The notes: a model not told the origin generated them from the letters alone. A stretch of DNA of 64,000 bases from Streptomyces seoulensis (GCF_022846655.1 NZ_AP025667.1:3447001-3511000), one strand, 5' to 3'; positions 8,152-17,910 are shown, counted from the stretch's first letter. Numbers and translations: made by a program.

Positions 8152-9240
8152 ATGCGAAAGGCTGTGGTGAAGACCGGATTTCCCGCGCCCGACGGCGCCC
8201 TTCCCGATCAGCAGGCCGCAGCGGCGCATCCGGACCGCCCCCGCTTCCAGGTCCTCGGCCTGCTGGCCATCACCGACGGCCACGAGACCGTCGTCCTCCA
8301 GCCCTCCAAACCGACCTCTCTGCTGGCCGCCCTGCTGCTGCACCCCGGTGCCGTGGTCTCGGGCGAGTTGCTCCAGCGCGTGGTGTGGGGCGACCGGCCG
8401 CCCTCCGGCGGCAGATCCGCGCTGCACACCTGTGTCCTCAGACTGCGCCGGCTGTTCGCCAAGTACGGGGTCGCCGACCGCGCCATCGAGGCGGTGCCCG
8501 GCGGCTACCGGCTCCAGGCGGACGCCGACACCCTCGACCTCCTCCACTTCCGCGACCTGCTCGGCCGGGCCTCGGCCAGCGACGACCCGGAGGCCGCGCT
8601 GCGGCTGGCACGGGCCGCGCTGGGGCTGTGGAAGGGGCCACTGCTCGGCAACGTCCACTCAGACGAGCTGCACCGCGACCACGTCCCGCGCCTGGCCGAG
8701 GAACGCCTGCTCGCCGTGGAGCGGGTCTTCGACGGTGAACTCCGCCTGGGCAGACACCGGGAGATGATCGCCGAGGCCCGTGAGGCGGTGCGCGTACAGC
8801 CCGGTCACGAGGGGCTGTCGGCGCTGCTCATCGAGGCGCTGTACCGCTCGGGCCGCCGGGCCGAGGCGCTCGCGGAGTACCGGCGTATCCACGCCCACCT
8901 CACCTCCGAGCTGGGGGTGGAGCCGGGTGCGGGCCTGCGCGGGCTCCAGCTCGCCGTACTGCGGGGCGAGCCGTACGGCGGGCGCCCCGCGCTGCCCGCC
9001 TCCGGTGTGCCGCCGTCCGCGCCCGCCGGGACGCCGTCCGCTCTGGAGCGGGCCTCTCCCCCGGCGCCGGGCGCACTGGTGCTGCGCGCACTGGTCGACG
9101 CCGGGCTCCTGGAGGAGGACCCGTCGGGCCGCTACCGGGTCCACGACCTGCTGCGGCTCTTCGTCCAGGCGGCCGGCACCAGCCTCCCGGCCACCGCACC
9201 GCACGACCCGGCGGAGCAGCCCTCACCCCCCGCCGACTGA
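8152..9240 (+). CDS. SARP-family cluster-situated regulator with NB-ARC-like tail remnant
   Basis: 362 aa from the ATG at 8152; a GTG 33 nt upstream is in frame. Residues about 25-110 are an OmpR-like winged helix (RFQVLGLLAITDG, SGELLQRVVWGDRPP, LRRLFAKYG). Residues about 120-270 are the bacterial transcriptional activation domain (BTAD) ending with LTSELGVEPGAGLRGLQLAV. After a Pro-rich linker comes LVDAGLLEEDPSGRYRVHDL, which resembles the winged-helix end of the NB-ARC segment in AfsR-type regulators. The ATPase itself is absent, so this looks like a large SARP shortened by internal deletion. It is the first gene of the cluster and probably activates it. The preceding dyad is a candidate control site. 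Confidence 0.88.
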   Translation: MRKAVVKTGFPAPDGALPDQQAAAAHPDRPRFQVLGLLAITDGHETVVLQPSKPTSLLAALLLHPGAVVSGELLQRVVWGDRPPSGGRSALHTCVLRLRRLFAKYGVADRAIEAVPGGYRLQADADTLDLLHFRDLLGRASASDDPEAALRLARAALGLWKGPLLGNVHSDELHRDHVPRLAEERLLAVERVFDGELRLGRHREMIAEAREAVRVQPGHEGLSALLIEALYRSGRRAEALAEYRRIHAHLTSELGVEPGAGLRGLQLAVLRGEPYGGRPALPASGVPPSAPAGTPSALERASPPAPGALVLRALVDAGLLEEDPSGRYRVHDLLRLFVQAAGTSLPATAPHDPAEQPSPPAD

Positions 9241-9274
9241 CCGCTCCCCCCTCTTCATCCGGAGGTTTCGCAGC

Positions 9275-11518
9275 ATGGCCCACGCTCCCGCGTCCCACGA
9301 GGAGATCGCCCGGTCACGGCCGCGCATCCGCAGGGACGTCCTGTTCACCCGCACCCCGAACGGCGTGCTGTTCCACAACGCGCACGGCGGCTTCAACGTC
9401 GTCACCCGGTCCGCGTACCGCTTCGCCGCGCTGATCGTGCCCCATCTCGACGGCGAGCGGCGGGTCGAGGAACTCTGCGCCGGCCTGGGGGACAAGCAGC
9501 GCGACATGGTGGTCCAACTCGTGCGCGCACTCTACGCGCGTGGTTTCGCCCGGGATGCCGGGCCGAGACCCGCCGACAGCACCCTGTCGCCGCAGGTGGC
9601 CGGGCATTTCGCCCACCAGCTCGACTATCTGGATCATTACGCGGACGACGCCCACGGCAGGTTCGCCCGGTTCCGTGACACACGGGTCGCCGTGCTCGGT
9701 GACGACGCGATGGCGCGCTGGGCCGCACTGGGTCTGCTGCGCAACGGATGTGCCGCTGTGGCCATCACGGTCGAGGACGCGGCGGAGGGCGCCCTCGACC
9801 ATGAGCCGCACGGCACGGCCGACCTCGACGCGGAGGTCGCCGGGCTCACCGAGGCGGGCTGCGCGCCCACGCTGGCCCGGCTGGCCGGGGGGACCCTGGG
9901 CTGGGCGGACCTCGACGGCTGGGACACCGTGCTGGTGACCGGGGCGACGGCACCGCGCCAGATCCTGCGGCTGCTCACCGAGGGCGTACCGGCCGGGCGG
10001 CGCCTGCTCGGTGCGTGGACGTTCGGGCGGCGGGCCGTGGTGGGGCCGGTGATGACGGCCGGGACGCCGGGCTGCTGGTCCTGCGCCGCGCTGCGGCTGG
10101 GCGCGGGTTCCGACGCCGCCGACAGCGCCGACCTGTGGTCCGCCGTGGGTCCGGCCGCGCCCCTGGGCACGCCCGCGCGGGTGCCCACCGGGCCGCTCGC
10201 CGGGATGCTCGGAAACCTGCTGTCGTTCGAGGTGTTCCGGCTGGTGACGGAGGCGCTGCCCGCCGAGACCCGTAACCAGGTCGTCGTGCAGGACCTCGAC
10301 TCGCTGGACGTACTGGCCGAACCCCTGCTGCCGCACCCCCGCTGCTCGTTCTGTGCCCCCGGTGAGCCCAAGGTCCCGGACGGGGCGGCGCTGCGGGTGC
10401 CGCACGCGGACGACGAGCCGGTGGCACCGCCCGCCGACGGCCCGGCCGACGAGACGGCGGCCAAGGCGGCGCTGGCCGCCCTGGAGCGGCGTGACGTCCT
10501 GGTCCGCGAGGCGGCCGGGGTGTTCGGCGGGTACGCCGACGACGACTGGGAGCAGACCCCGCTGAAGGTGAGCACCGTACGCCTGGGGGTCTCCCCCGGC
10601 CGGGTGCGCGAGGTCTCCGCGATCGATGTGCACCATGTGGCCGGGGCACGCCTCGCCGCCCTGTTCCGGGGCGCCGAGGTGTACGCCGAACACGTGGTGC
10701 CGCCCCGCGTGCTGGACACGGCGGAGGGCACGTGGAGCCGTGTCGCGCCGGCCGGGCTCGCGGTGTCGAGCGGGCTGGACGTGGCCGTGGACCGGGTCGC
10801 CGCGTGGTCGGAGGCGACCTCGCTGCTGGACGGACGGACCGTGCTGGTGCCGACGGGCGCGGTGCGCACGCTGGGCGGCTGGAACGACCAGGGCCTGTTC
10901 GAGCGGACGCCGGCCGGGACGGGCGCGGCGGGCACCCCCCGTGCGGCGCTGGCCCGCGCCCTGCGCTCCGCGCTCGCCCATGACGCCCTGCGCCGGGCGG
11001 TGCGCCGGACCGCCCCGGTACGGCTGGTGGACCCCGGCTGCCTGGCCGACGACGCCGAACTGCTGTTCCTGCTGCGCTCGGCGGAGAACCTGGGCGTCGC
11101 GGTGGAGGTGCTGGACCTCTCGGAGGCGGCCGTCGGCGCGCTGCCCGTGGCCGTGGCCCGCTGCACCGACGCGGAGAGCGGGACGGTGCGCTGGGCGCCG
11201 GGCAGCGGTCTGCGTCCGCGCGAGGCGGTGCTGGAGGCCCTGCGGGACCTGCTCGGCGCCGAGCAGATGCGGCGGGCCGGTGCCGGGCCGGACCTCGGCG
11301 ACCCGCTGTGGGCCGACCTGGAGGCGGCCGCCCTGGTCGCCGAGGGCGGGCCGGTGCCGCTGCGGGCGGCCGGGACCGACTGGGGGGCGGTGCTGGACGC
11401 GCTGACGGCGGCCGGGCGGGACGCGTTCGCGGTGCCGGTGACGGCCCCGGACCTGGCGGCGGGCGACATCCACGCGGTGCGGGTGCTGCTGGCCGGTGGC
11501 GAGTCCGGTGCCCACTGA
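9275..11518 (+). CDS. TOMM leader peptide-binding protein (Ocin-ThiF/F-protein type) with YcaO-like C-terminus
   Basis: 747 aa; ATG after CGGAGG. Residues 1-95 (RRDVLFTRTPNGVLFHNAHG to VRALYARGFARDA) look like a winged-helix RRE that binds the precursor leader. Residues about 120-380 are an E1/ThiF-like Rossmann domain with CWSC and CSFC pairs, probably a structural zinc site. It lacks a clear adenylation motif, so it should act as scaffold. The last 320 residues have the rhythm of a degenerate YcaO domain (GRVREVSAIDVHHVAGARLA, ending in GDIHAVRVLLAG). They lack the ATP-binding glutamates and the PxPxP end seen in the two real YcaO proteins. Known thiopeptide clusters use such a protein to bring the precursor to the cyclodehydratase. 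It overlaps the next gene. Confidence 0.85.
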   Translation: MAHAPASHEEIARSRPRIRRDVLFTRTPNGVLFHNAHGGFNVVTRSAYRFAALIVPHLDGERRVEELCAGLGDKQRDMVVQLVRALYARGFARDAGPRPADSTLSPQVAGHFAHQLDYLDHYADDAHGRFARFRDTRVAVLGDDAMARWAALGLLRNGCAAVAITVEDAAEGALDHEPHGTADLDAEVAGLTEAGCAPTLARLAGGTLGWADLDGWDTVLVTGATAPRQILRLLTEGVPAGRRLLGAWTFGRRAVVGPVMTAGTPGCWSCAALRLGAGSDAADSADLWSAVGPAAPLGTPARVPTGPLAGMLGNLLSFEVFRLVTEALPAETRNQVVVQDLDSLDVLAEPLLPHPRCSFCAPGEPKVPDGAALRVPHADDEPVAPPADGPADETAAKAALAALERRDVLVREAAGVFGGYADDDWEQTPLKVSTVRLGVSPGRVREVSAIDVHHVAGARLAALFRGAEVYAEHVVPPRVLDTAEGTWSRVAPAGLAVSSGLDVAVDRVAAWSEATSLLDGRTVLVPTGAVRTLGGWNDQGLFERTPAGTGAAGTPRAALARALRSALAHDALRRAVRRTAPVRLVDPGCLADDAELLFLLRSAENLGVAVEVLDLSEAAVGALPVAVARCTDAESGTVRWAPGSGLRPREAVLEALRDLLGAEQMRRAGAGPDLGDPLWADLEAAALVAEGGPVPLRAAGTDWGAVLDALTAAGRDAFAVPVTAPDLAAGDIHAVRVLLAGGESGAH

Positions 11519-13424
11519 GACCGAGGCGGCGCCGCTCGCCGTCGACTCGCCCTGGGACACCGTCTGCGCACGGCTGTCCGCCGCTCTCGCCGCCCGCGTC
11601 CCCGGACGGCCCGTCGTGGTGACGGCGCTCGGTGTCCGCGACGAACTCACCTACAAGTCAACGGAGTTCACGCCGGACGCGATACCCGTGGGCCTGTACG
11701 GGCATCACGCCGTGGTCGGCCCGGTGGCCCCCGTGGGCGGGCGTGGCTGTCCGCGCTGTCTGGCCCGGCGCTGGCAGTCGGTGCGCGCCGGGTTCCTGCG
11801 GGACGCGCTGGAGGAGGGCGGGCCGACCCGTGCGACCGGGACCCCGCCGTGGGGTGCCGGCTTCGTGGTGGACGCGCTGGCCGCGCTCGTCTCGGCGGCG
11901 GACGGGCACCCGCGTGCCGTACGGCATCCGTGGGTGTGGCTGCTGGATCTGGAGACGCTGCGGGTCGCCCGGTTCCCGCTGGTCCCGGACGGCGAGTGCC
12001 CGTCCTGCGCGAGCCGCCCGGACGACACGGCCGAGGGCGCCCGCGTCTGCCTGGAGGCGACGCCGGAGTACACACCGGGCAGCTTCCGTACCCGTCCGCT
12101 GTCCGCGTACGACCTGTCGCTGGAGGCGTTCGCCAACCCGGTGACCGGGATGCTCGGCCCGTCCGTGGCGCCCGATCTGACGTCGGCGTCCACCTCGTCG
12201 GCGGTCGGCGCCTTCACCACCCGTTCCGGCGCCTACCTGCGGGAATGCTACTGGGGCGGGCACACCGGGGCGTACGGCACCAGTGTGCGCGTCGGGCTGC
12301 TGGAGGGGCTGGAACGGTACGCGGGGATGCGGGCCCGCGCCCGGCGCCCGGTCGTCACGGCCACGCTGGAGGAGCTGGGCGAAACGGCGGTCGATCCACG
12401 GGTCACCGGGCTCTACCCGGACACCTTCGACGCGGCCGCGGTCGGCGCGCCCCGGTTCGCACCGGCCCGGCCCGTCCAGTGGGTGTGGGGCTGGTCGCTG
12501 CGTGACGCCCGGCCGGTCCTCGTCCCCGAGGTGGTCGCGTACTACCACGCGCCGGGCGGCATCCGGCGCCGGTTCGTGCAGGAGAGCTCCAACGGCTGTG
12601 CCTCCGGCGGGAGTCCGGCCGAGTCCGTGCTGCACGGGCTGATGGAGACGATCGAGCGCGACGCGTTCCTGCTGGCCTGGTTCGGCCGGGCCCGGCTGCC
12701 CGAGATCGACCCGGCGAGCAGCACCCGGCCCGCGACCCGCGCGATGGTGGACCGGCTGGCGATGTACGGGTACCGGGCGCGCTTCTTCGACACCCGGATC
12801 AGCTTCCCGGTGCCGGTGGTGACCGCGGTCGCCGAGCGGTCCGACGGCGGGCCGGGGCTGCTGTGCTTCGGCGCGGGCGCCTCCCTCGACCCGGAGGACG
12901 CACTCGCGGGCGGGCTGTGCGAGATCGCCACCGACTCGGTGAACCTGCGCCGCCGTACCGCCCGCGAGGAGAGGCGGCTGCGCCGGATGGCCGCCGACTT
13001 CGACGAGGTGCGGGTGCTGCACGACCATCCGCTGCTCTACGGGCTGCCCGAGATGGGCCGGTACACCGACTTCCTGCTGCGCGGCCGCGACGACGGGGAG
13101 CGCGTCCCGCTCGCCTCGCTCGCCCCGGATCGTACCCGGCACCGCCCGGCCGATCTGCGCGCCGACGTGGAGGCGGTGGTCGCGGCGGTCACCGCGCGCG
13201 GCTTCGACGTGGTGGTGGTCGACCAAAGCGCGCCCGAACAGCGGGAGTTGGGCCTGAGCACGGTCAAGGTGCTGGTACCCGGCCTGATCCCGATCGACTT
13301 CGGGTGGAGCCGGCAGCGCGGCCCGTGGCTGCCCCGTACCCGCACCGCGCTGCGGGAGGCCGGGCTGCGGGAGGCCGATCTGACGCCGGCCGACTGCAAC
13401 CCGGCCCCCCACCCCTTCCCCTGA
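11496..13424 (+). CDS. YcaO cyclodehydratase 1 (azoline-forming, TOMM type)
   Basis: 642 aa if started at GTG 11496; GTG 11508 is equally possible and neither has a strong ribosome site. The N-terminal 230 residues carry CPRCLARRW and CPSCAS, a likely zinc tetrathiolate. The YcaO core follows: ESSNGCASGGSPAESVLHGL and METIERDAF hold the serine/glycine loop and ATP/Mg glutamates at about 363-390. The protein ends PAPHPFP, containing the PxPxP end typical of azoline cyclodehydratases. It should use ATP to cyclise Cys and Ser/Thr of the precursor to azolines together with the leader-binding protein. It overlaps the upstream gene by about 20 nt, implying coupled translation. A paralogue lies at the far end of the operon. 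Confidence 0.9.
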   Translation: MASPVPTETEAAPLAVDSPWDTVCARLSAALAARVPGRPVVVTALGVRDELTYKSTEFTPDAIPVGLYGHHAVVGPVAPVGGRGCPRCLARRWQSVRAGFLRDALEEGGPTRATGTPPWGAGFVVDALAALVSAADGHPRAVRHPWVWLLDLETLRVARFPLVPDGECPSCASRPDDTAEGARVCLEATPEYTPGSFRTRPLSAYDLSLEAFANPVTGMLGPSVAPDLTSASTSSAVGAFTTRSGAYLRECYWGGHTGAYGTSVRVGLLEGLERYAGMRARARRPVVTATLEELGETAVDPRVTGLYPDTFDAAAVGAPRFAPARPVQWVWGWSLRDARPVLVPEVVAYYHAPGGIRRRFVQESSNGCASGGSPAESVLHGLMETIERDAFLLAWFGRARLPEIDPASSTRPATRAMVDRLAMYGYRARFFDTRISFPVPVVTAVAERSDGGPGLLCFGAGASLDPEDALAGGLCEIATDSVNLRRRTAREERRLRRMAADFDEVRVLHDHPLLYGLPEMGRYTDFLLRGRDDGERVPLASLAPDRTRHRPADLRADVEAVVAAVTARGFDVVVVDQSAPEQRELGLSTVKVLVPGLIPIDFGWSRQRGPWLPRTRTALREAGLREADLTPADCNPAPHPFP

Positions 13425-13459
13425 CCGCCCCCGCGGCTGTCCGCACCACGACGAACCCT

Positions 13460-13488
13460 GGGCGCCCGGCCCGAACCGCCGGGCGCCC
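13460..13488 (+). terminator. GC hairpin inside the biosynthetic operon
   Basis: GGGCGCCCGGC (13460-13470) pairs perfectly with GCCGGGCGCCC (13478-13488), an 11-bp stem with a 7-nt loop. It sits between YcaO 1 and the dehydrogenase, 30 bp before the ATG at 13518. No T tract follows. It may attenuate read-through or protect the upstream mRNA segment. Confidence 0.55.
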
Positions 13489-13517
13489 GCCACAGACGAG
13501 CTGACTAGGGAGTGACC

Positions 13518-15107
13518 ATGGGATACGCCCATGAGTACGCGACCGCGGTGATGCGGCGGGGCAGGACCCCCATGGAGCCGGCCGACTTCGTGCCGGACTG
13601 GGCCGACCGGCCCCGCAAGGGCAAGTACTTCCCCGGCGTCCCCTCCTTCCCGCTGCCCGACGGCGGCTGCGCGGAAGACGCCACGCTGGGCCGGGGCCTG
13701 TTCGGCGAGCCGGGCACCGGGGCGTTCACGCTGCCGCTGCTGGGTGCGATGCTCCGGGACTCCTACGGGCTGACCGGGCGCCGGCTGGCCGTGCAGGCCA
13801 ACACGGACCTGGGGTCCCTGCCGTTCCACACCCACGCCAACTGGTCGCGCGGCACCGCCTCGGGCGGTGGCCTGTACCCGATCGGCGTCCACTGGGTCAG
13901 CGGCGCGAGCGGGCCCCTCACCCCGGGCGTCTACTACTACGACACCCCGCACCACCGGATGAACCGGCTGCTGTCGGGCGACGTGTCCGGTGAAGTGCGC
14001 GCCACGCTGGGCGACTTGGCGGACGGAGCGGACACCGACCAGTTCCTGGTGCTGGGCGTGACGTTCTGGCAGAACGCCTTCAAGTACAACAGCTTCTCCT
14101 ACCACGCCGTGACGATGGACATCGGCGCCCTGCTGGAGACCTGGCGGATCTGGGCGCGGGCGCACGGGCTGCGGCTGGGCACCGCGCTGTGGTTCGACGA
14201 GCCGCGCCTCGGGCGGCTGCTGGGCCTGGACCCCGCCGAGGACGGGGTGTTCGCGGTGGTGCCGCTGCGCTGGGCCGCGCCCACGCCGGAGACTCCCGCG
14301 CCTCGCACGCCGTCAGCGGCGGTCCGGCTGGTGCCGGACGAGCGTTCACGGCGGACGCTGACCTTCCCGACCCTCGGCCGGGTGCACGCCGCCACGCTGG
14401 AGGGCGCCGCCGACCGGCCCGCCCCCGGCCGGCTGGACCCGGCGCTCGCGGCTCCGGCGGGGCCCGGCGAGCGGGTGCCGCTGCCCGGTCCGGCGCCGCT
14501 CGGCACCACGGTGCGGCGGGCGCTGCGCGAACGGCGCAGTAGCTTCGGCCGATTCACCGCCGGGGCGCCGCTGGACCCGGCCAAGCTGTCGGTGACGCTC
14601 GCCGCCGCCGTCACAGCCGCCACGCTGGACAGCGACGTGGAGACACCGGGCGGGGCGCCGCTGACCCGGTTCCACGTCTTCGTCAACCATGTCCGCGACG
14701 TGCCGCCGGGCCTGTACGAGTACGACCGGGACACCGGTGACCTGGTGCTGCTCAAGGCCGGGGAGTTCGGGGCGTTCCTCCAGGAGAACTACTTCCTCGC
14801 CAACTACAACCTGGAGCAGGCTGCCGCCGTGCTGGTGCCGGTGGCGCGTACGTACGCCGTGCTGGACGCCGTGGGCGACCGCGGGCTGCGGCTGGTCAAC
14901 GCCGCCGTGGGCGCCATCGCCCAGGCCGTCTACACCGCCGCCTCCGCCGCCGGGACCGGCTGCGGGGTGGCGCTCGGCTTCGACTGCGTCTCGTACGCCG
15001 AGGAGTTCGGGGTTGCCGACCGGGGCGAGGTGCCGCTGCTGATCATGATGATCGGCGAGGAGCGGCCCCGGCCCGCCGACTACCGCTACGACATCGTCGC
15101 CCCATGA
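13518..15107 (+). CDS. SagB-type FMN dehydrogenase, two nitroreductase domains (azoline to azole)
   Basis: 529 aa; ATG chosen after AGGGAG (an in-frame GTG lies two codons upstream). The first half has HTHANWSRGTASGGGLYPIG, the flavin-binding SGGGLYP loop of SagB/ThcOx dehydrogenases. It continues with VYYYDTPHHRMNRL and then VLGVTFWQNAFKYNSFSYH. The second half repeats a nitroreductase fold: RRALRERRSSFGRFT, FVNHVRDVPPGLYEYD, and ENYFLANYNLEQAAAVLVPV. In the family FMN oxidises thiazoline/oxazoline rings to thiazole/oxazole. A lysine-tyrosine motif (FKYNSF, about residue 190) corresponds to the catalytic KxY. It lies between YcaO 1 and the dehydratase, as expected for a heterocycle oxidase of this cluster. 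Confidence 0.9.
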   Translation: MGYAHEYATAVMRRGRTPMEPADFVPDWADRPRKGKYFPGVPSFPLPDGGCAEDATLGRGLFGEPGTGAFTLPLLGAMLRDSYGLTGRRLAVQANTDLGSLPFHTHANWSRGTASGGGLYPIGVHWVSGASGPLTPGVYYYDTPHHRMNRLLSGDVSGEVRATLGDLADGADTDQFLVLGVTFWQNAFKYNSFSYHAVTMDIGALLETWRIWARAHGLRLGTALWFDEPRLGRLLGLDPAEDGVFAVVPLRWAAPTPETPAPRTPSAAVRLVPDERSRRTLTFPTLGRVHAATLEGAADRPAPGRLDPALAAPAGPGERVPLPGPAPLGTTVRRALRERRSSFGRFTAGAPLDPAKLSVTLAAAVTAATLDSDVETPGGAPLTRFHVFVNHVRDVPPGLYEYDRDTGDLVLLKAGEFGAFLQENYFLANYNLEQAAAVLVPVARTYAVLDAVGDRGLRLVNAAVGAIAQAVYTAASAAGTGCGVALGFDCVSYAEEFGVADRGEVPLLIMMIGEERPRPADYRYDIVAP

Positions 15108-15171
15108 TCCGCCCGACCGCCCGCCTCCTGCGCGGTCCGCGGGAGTTCCGACACGAAAGGGGCAGCACGGT

Positions 15172-17910
15172 ATGAGCCCGGCCACCACCACCGCCGAGAC
15201 CGACACCACTGTGACCCTGCACCGCCGTTTCATGCTCCGCGTGGCCGGGCTCCCGGCCGAGACCGTGGAGGTGCTGCGCGCCCCGGAGACCGCCGACTGG
15301 GCCGCTCGCACGGCTGCCGAGGAGGACAGGCTGCGCGCGCTCGGCGCCCGGCTGAGCGATCCGCTCTCGGCGGCCGTCGGCGCCACCGAGGACGCGGCGC
15401 TGCGCCGCCGTCTGCTGGCGTTGCGCCGCCAGGTCTTCAACAACCGCCTGCCCGGCGACCTCCCGGCCTTCCGCACCCTCGCCTCCGGCCTAGGCGGCGA
15501 CACCGGGGCCGACCTCACCGCCTGGCTGGAGGCCCGGCTGCGCTGGGAGGAACTGCGCGCCGAGGGCGGGACGGTGCTCGGCGGCGCGCTGGCCCGCACC
15601 CGTGCCGCGCTGCGCGAGCTGGCGCTGGACGACCGGCTCCGCCGGGGCCTGCTGCTGGCCTCGCCCACGCTGGAGGAACGGCTCGACGCGTTCGCCGCCG
15701 ACCCGGCGCCCACGCCGGGCAAGCGGGCCCGAAAGATGGAGCGTTCGCTGCTGTCGTACCTGTACCGGACCGCCTGCAAGACCAGCCCGTTCAGCACGCT
15801 GACCGGGGTGGCGCTCGGCGAGTTCGAGGACGGCGGCGACCTGACGGAAGTGGGCGACGACTGGACGAGCCACCCCAGGCTGAACGTGGTCGTCCTCACC
15901 CGGCTCGCCGAGCTGATCGTGGCCGACCCCGCCCGCCGCGCCGACCTGCCGGTGGCACCGGCCTCGGGCTGGAAGCTGGACGACGACCGGGTGCGCTACG
16001 TCAGGCGGGCGGTCACGGCGGGGGACGACAGCGCGCCGGTCAGCTTCGACGCCGCCCAGGACCGGCTGTTCTTCCTGCGCAGGCAGGGCGCCCTCGACGG
16101 GATGCTGACGCTGCTGCGGGACACCGAGGGCACGCTCACCCACGGCGGCCTGGCACGCTGGCTGGCCGCCACCACGGGCGCCGGGGACGAGGAGGCGGGG
16201 CACTATCTGACGGCGCTGCGCGAGCTGGGGATGCTCCAGCTCCCCCTGCTGGACACCAGCGTGCACGGCACCGACCCGCTGCGCGCCTTCCAGCGGGCGC
16301 TGCGCGGTCTGGGCGTGGCCTGGGCCGACACCGTCGCCGCCCGGCTGGACGGCCCGGCCGAGGCGGTCGCCCGGTACGGGGACGCGGACGTACCCACCCG
16401 GCGCGCCCTGCTGGCCGGGCTCCGTACCGAACTCGCCGCCCTGCAGACCGACCTGGGCGCCGAACGGCCCGTACTGCCGCAGACGCTGCTCTACGAGGAC
16501 GTGTCGGCGGGCACCACCGGCGCGCCGCTGGCGGAGTGGGCCGAGTCGGTCGCCGACCCTCTACGGTCGATCGGCCGGGTACTCCCCGCCTTCGACGTGG
16601 CGCTGCCCCAACGGCTCACCCTCAAGGGCTTCTTCGTAGCCCGATACGGGCGCGGTGGCCGCTGCGAGGACCTGCTGCGGCTGGTCCACGACTTCCACGA
16701 GGACATCTTCCGCCAGTACCTCCAGTTCACGGCGGCCAAGGACGGCTACCTCGCGGACGGCAGCCACGCCCCGGAGGAGAACTGGCTCGGAGTCCCGGAG
16801 ATCACCTCCGTCGACCGGGCCCGCGCCGCCCTCACCGCCCGGATGCGCGCGCACTGGGCCGAACTCCCGGAGCGTGCAGAGGAGTTCGTGCTCGACGACG
16901 CGACCGTGGACGAGATGACCGACGCGCTCGGCGCCGCCGCGCCCGCGTTCCGCCCGCAGAGCCACTTCCTGCAACTGGCCCGCCGCGCCGACGGCCCGCT
17001 GGCCGTGCTCAACAACTCCTACGGCGGCCTGTGCTTCCCCTTCACCCGTTTCACGCACTGCTTCGACGGCGCGGACGGGCCCGGCCTCACCGACTCGCTC
17101 CGCGACGGGCTGCGTGCGGTGCTCCCGCCCGGCGCGGTCCTCGCCGAGGTCACGGCCGGGGCCGCGACCACCAACCTCAATCTGCACGGCCGTCTCACGG
17201 ACCACGAGATCGTCTGCCCCGGCGAGAACAGCACCGCCCCCGAGGAGGCCCGCCTCCACCTGGACGACCTGTACGCCGTGCACGACGAGGCCGAGGACCG
17301 GCTGCTGCTGCGCTCCCGTCGGCTGGACCGCGAGGTCGTCCCGGTGTACCTCGGCTATCTGGTGCCCATGGTGCTGCCCGAGATCCCGCGCACCCTGCTG
17401 CTGTTCTCGCCCACCTCCCGCTCGGTGCCGGACGTGTGGCGCGGGGTGCCCGCCGGCCCCGCGACGGACGGCGTCACCCGGCGCCCACGCGTCCGCCACC
17501 GCTCACTGGTGCTCCAGCGGCGCTCCTGGACCGCCGCCGACGGCCGTCTCCCGCTGCGGGCACCCGGTACCGGGGACGCCGACTGGTATCTCGCCTGGCA
17601 CCGCTGGCGCGTCCGGCACGGCCTGCCGGCCCGTGTCTTCGCCACCGTCCACGAGGAGGCGGAGGACGGTCGGGGTGCGGCCTGGTTCGGCGGGTCCAAG
17701 CCGCAGTACGTCGACTTCGAGAGCCCGCTCTCGCTCACCGCCCTCGAAGGGCTCCTCGCCGGGAGACGGGCCCGGACCGTCTTCGAGGAGATGCTCCCCG
17801 GCGAGGACGAACTGCACGTCACCTCACCGCGCGGGCGGCACGTCGCCGAACTCGCCGTGGAACTGCTGCCCGTCCCGGCCGCCCGACCCGAAGAGGACCC
17901 CGCCCCATGA
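15172..17910 (+). CDS. Lantibiotic dehydratase, glutamylation (LanB N-terminal) protein
   Basis: 912 aa; ATG after GAAAGGGG. Family landmarks include FNNRLPGD near residue 90, SYLYRTACKTSPFSTLTGVA at about 200-220, LTLKGFFVARYG at about 490, and ILLFSPTSR-like LLLFSPTSRSVPDVWRG at about 740. In class I lanthipeptide and thiopeptide systems this domain uses glutamyl-tRNA(Glu) to glutamylate Ser/Thr before elimination to Dha/Dhb. The length matches stand-alone glutamylation proteins, not full-length LanB (which adds about 300 residues). The missing part is the next gene, which overlaps by ATGA. Ser/Thr not consumed by azole formation in the core would be its targets. Confidence 0.9.
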   Translation: MSPATTTAETDTTVTLHRRFMLRVAGLPAETVEVLRAPETADWAARTAAEEDRLRALGARLSDPLSAAVGATEDAALRRRLLALRRQVFNNRLPGDLPAFRTLASGLGGDTGADLTAWLEARLRWEELRAEGGTVLGGALARTRAALRELALDDRLRRGLLLASPTLEERLDAFAADPAPTPGKRARKMERSLLSYLYRTACKTSPFSTLTGVALGEFEDGGDLTEVGDDWTSHPRLNVVVLTRLAELIVADPARRADLPVAPASGWKLDDDRVRYVRRAVTAGDDSAPVSFDAAQDRLFFLRRQGALDGMLTLLRDTEGTLTHGGLARWLAATTGAGDEEAGHYLTALRELGMLQLPLLDTSVHGTDPLRAFQRALRGLGVAWADTVAARLDGPAEAVARYGDADVPTRRALLAGLRTELAALQTDLGAERPVLPQTLLYEDVSAGTTGAPLAEWAESVADPLRSIGRVLPAFDVALPQRLTLKGFFVARYGRGGRCEDLLRLVHDFHEDIFRQYLQFTAAKDGYLADGSHAPEENWLGVPEITSVDRARAALTARMRAHWAELPERAEEFVLDDATVDEMTDALGAAAPAFRPQSHFLQLARRADGPLAVLNNSYGGLCFPFTRFTHCFDGADGPGLTDSLRDGLRAVLPPGAVLAEVTAGAATTNLNLHGRLTDHEIVCPGENSTAPEEARLHLDDLYAVHDEAEDRLLLRSRRLDREVVPVYLGYLVPMVLPEIPRTLLLFSPTSRSVPDVWRGVPAGPATDGVTRRPRVRHRSLVLQRRSWTAADGRLPLRAPGTGDADWYLAWHRWRVRHGLPARVFATVHEEAEDGRGAAWFGGSKPQYVDFESPLSLTALEGLLAGRRARTVFEEMLPGEDELHVTSPRGRHVAELAVELLPVPAARPEEDPAP

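Noticed and set aside
9314..11650. 778-codon minus-strand ORF inside the leader-binding protein gene
   Set aside because: Antisense shadow; composition is Arg/Gly/Gln-rich and no motif is present.
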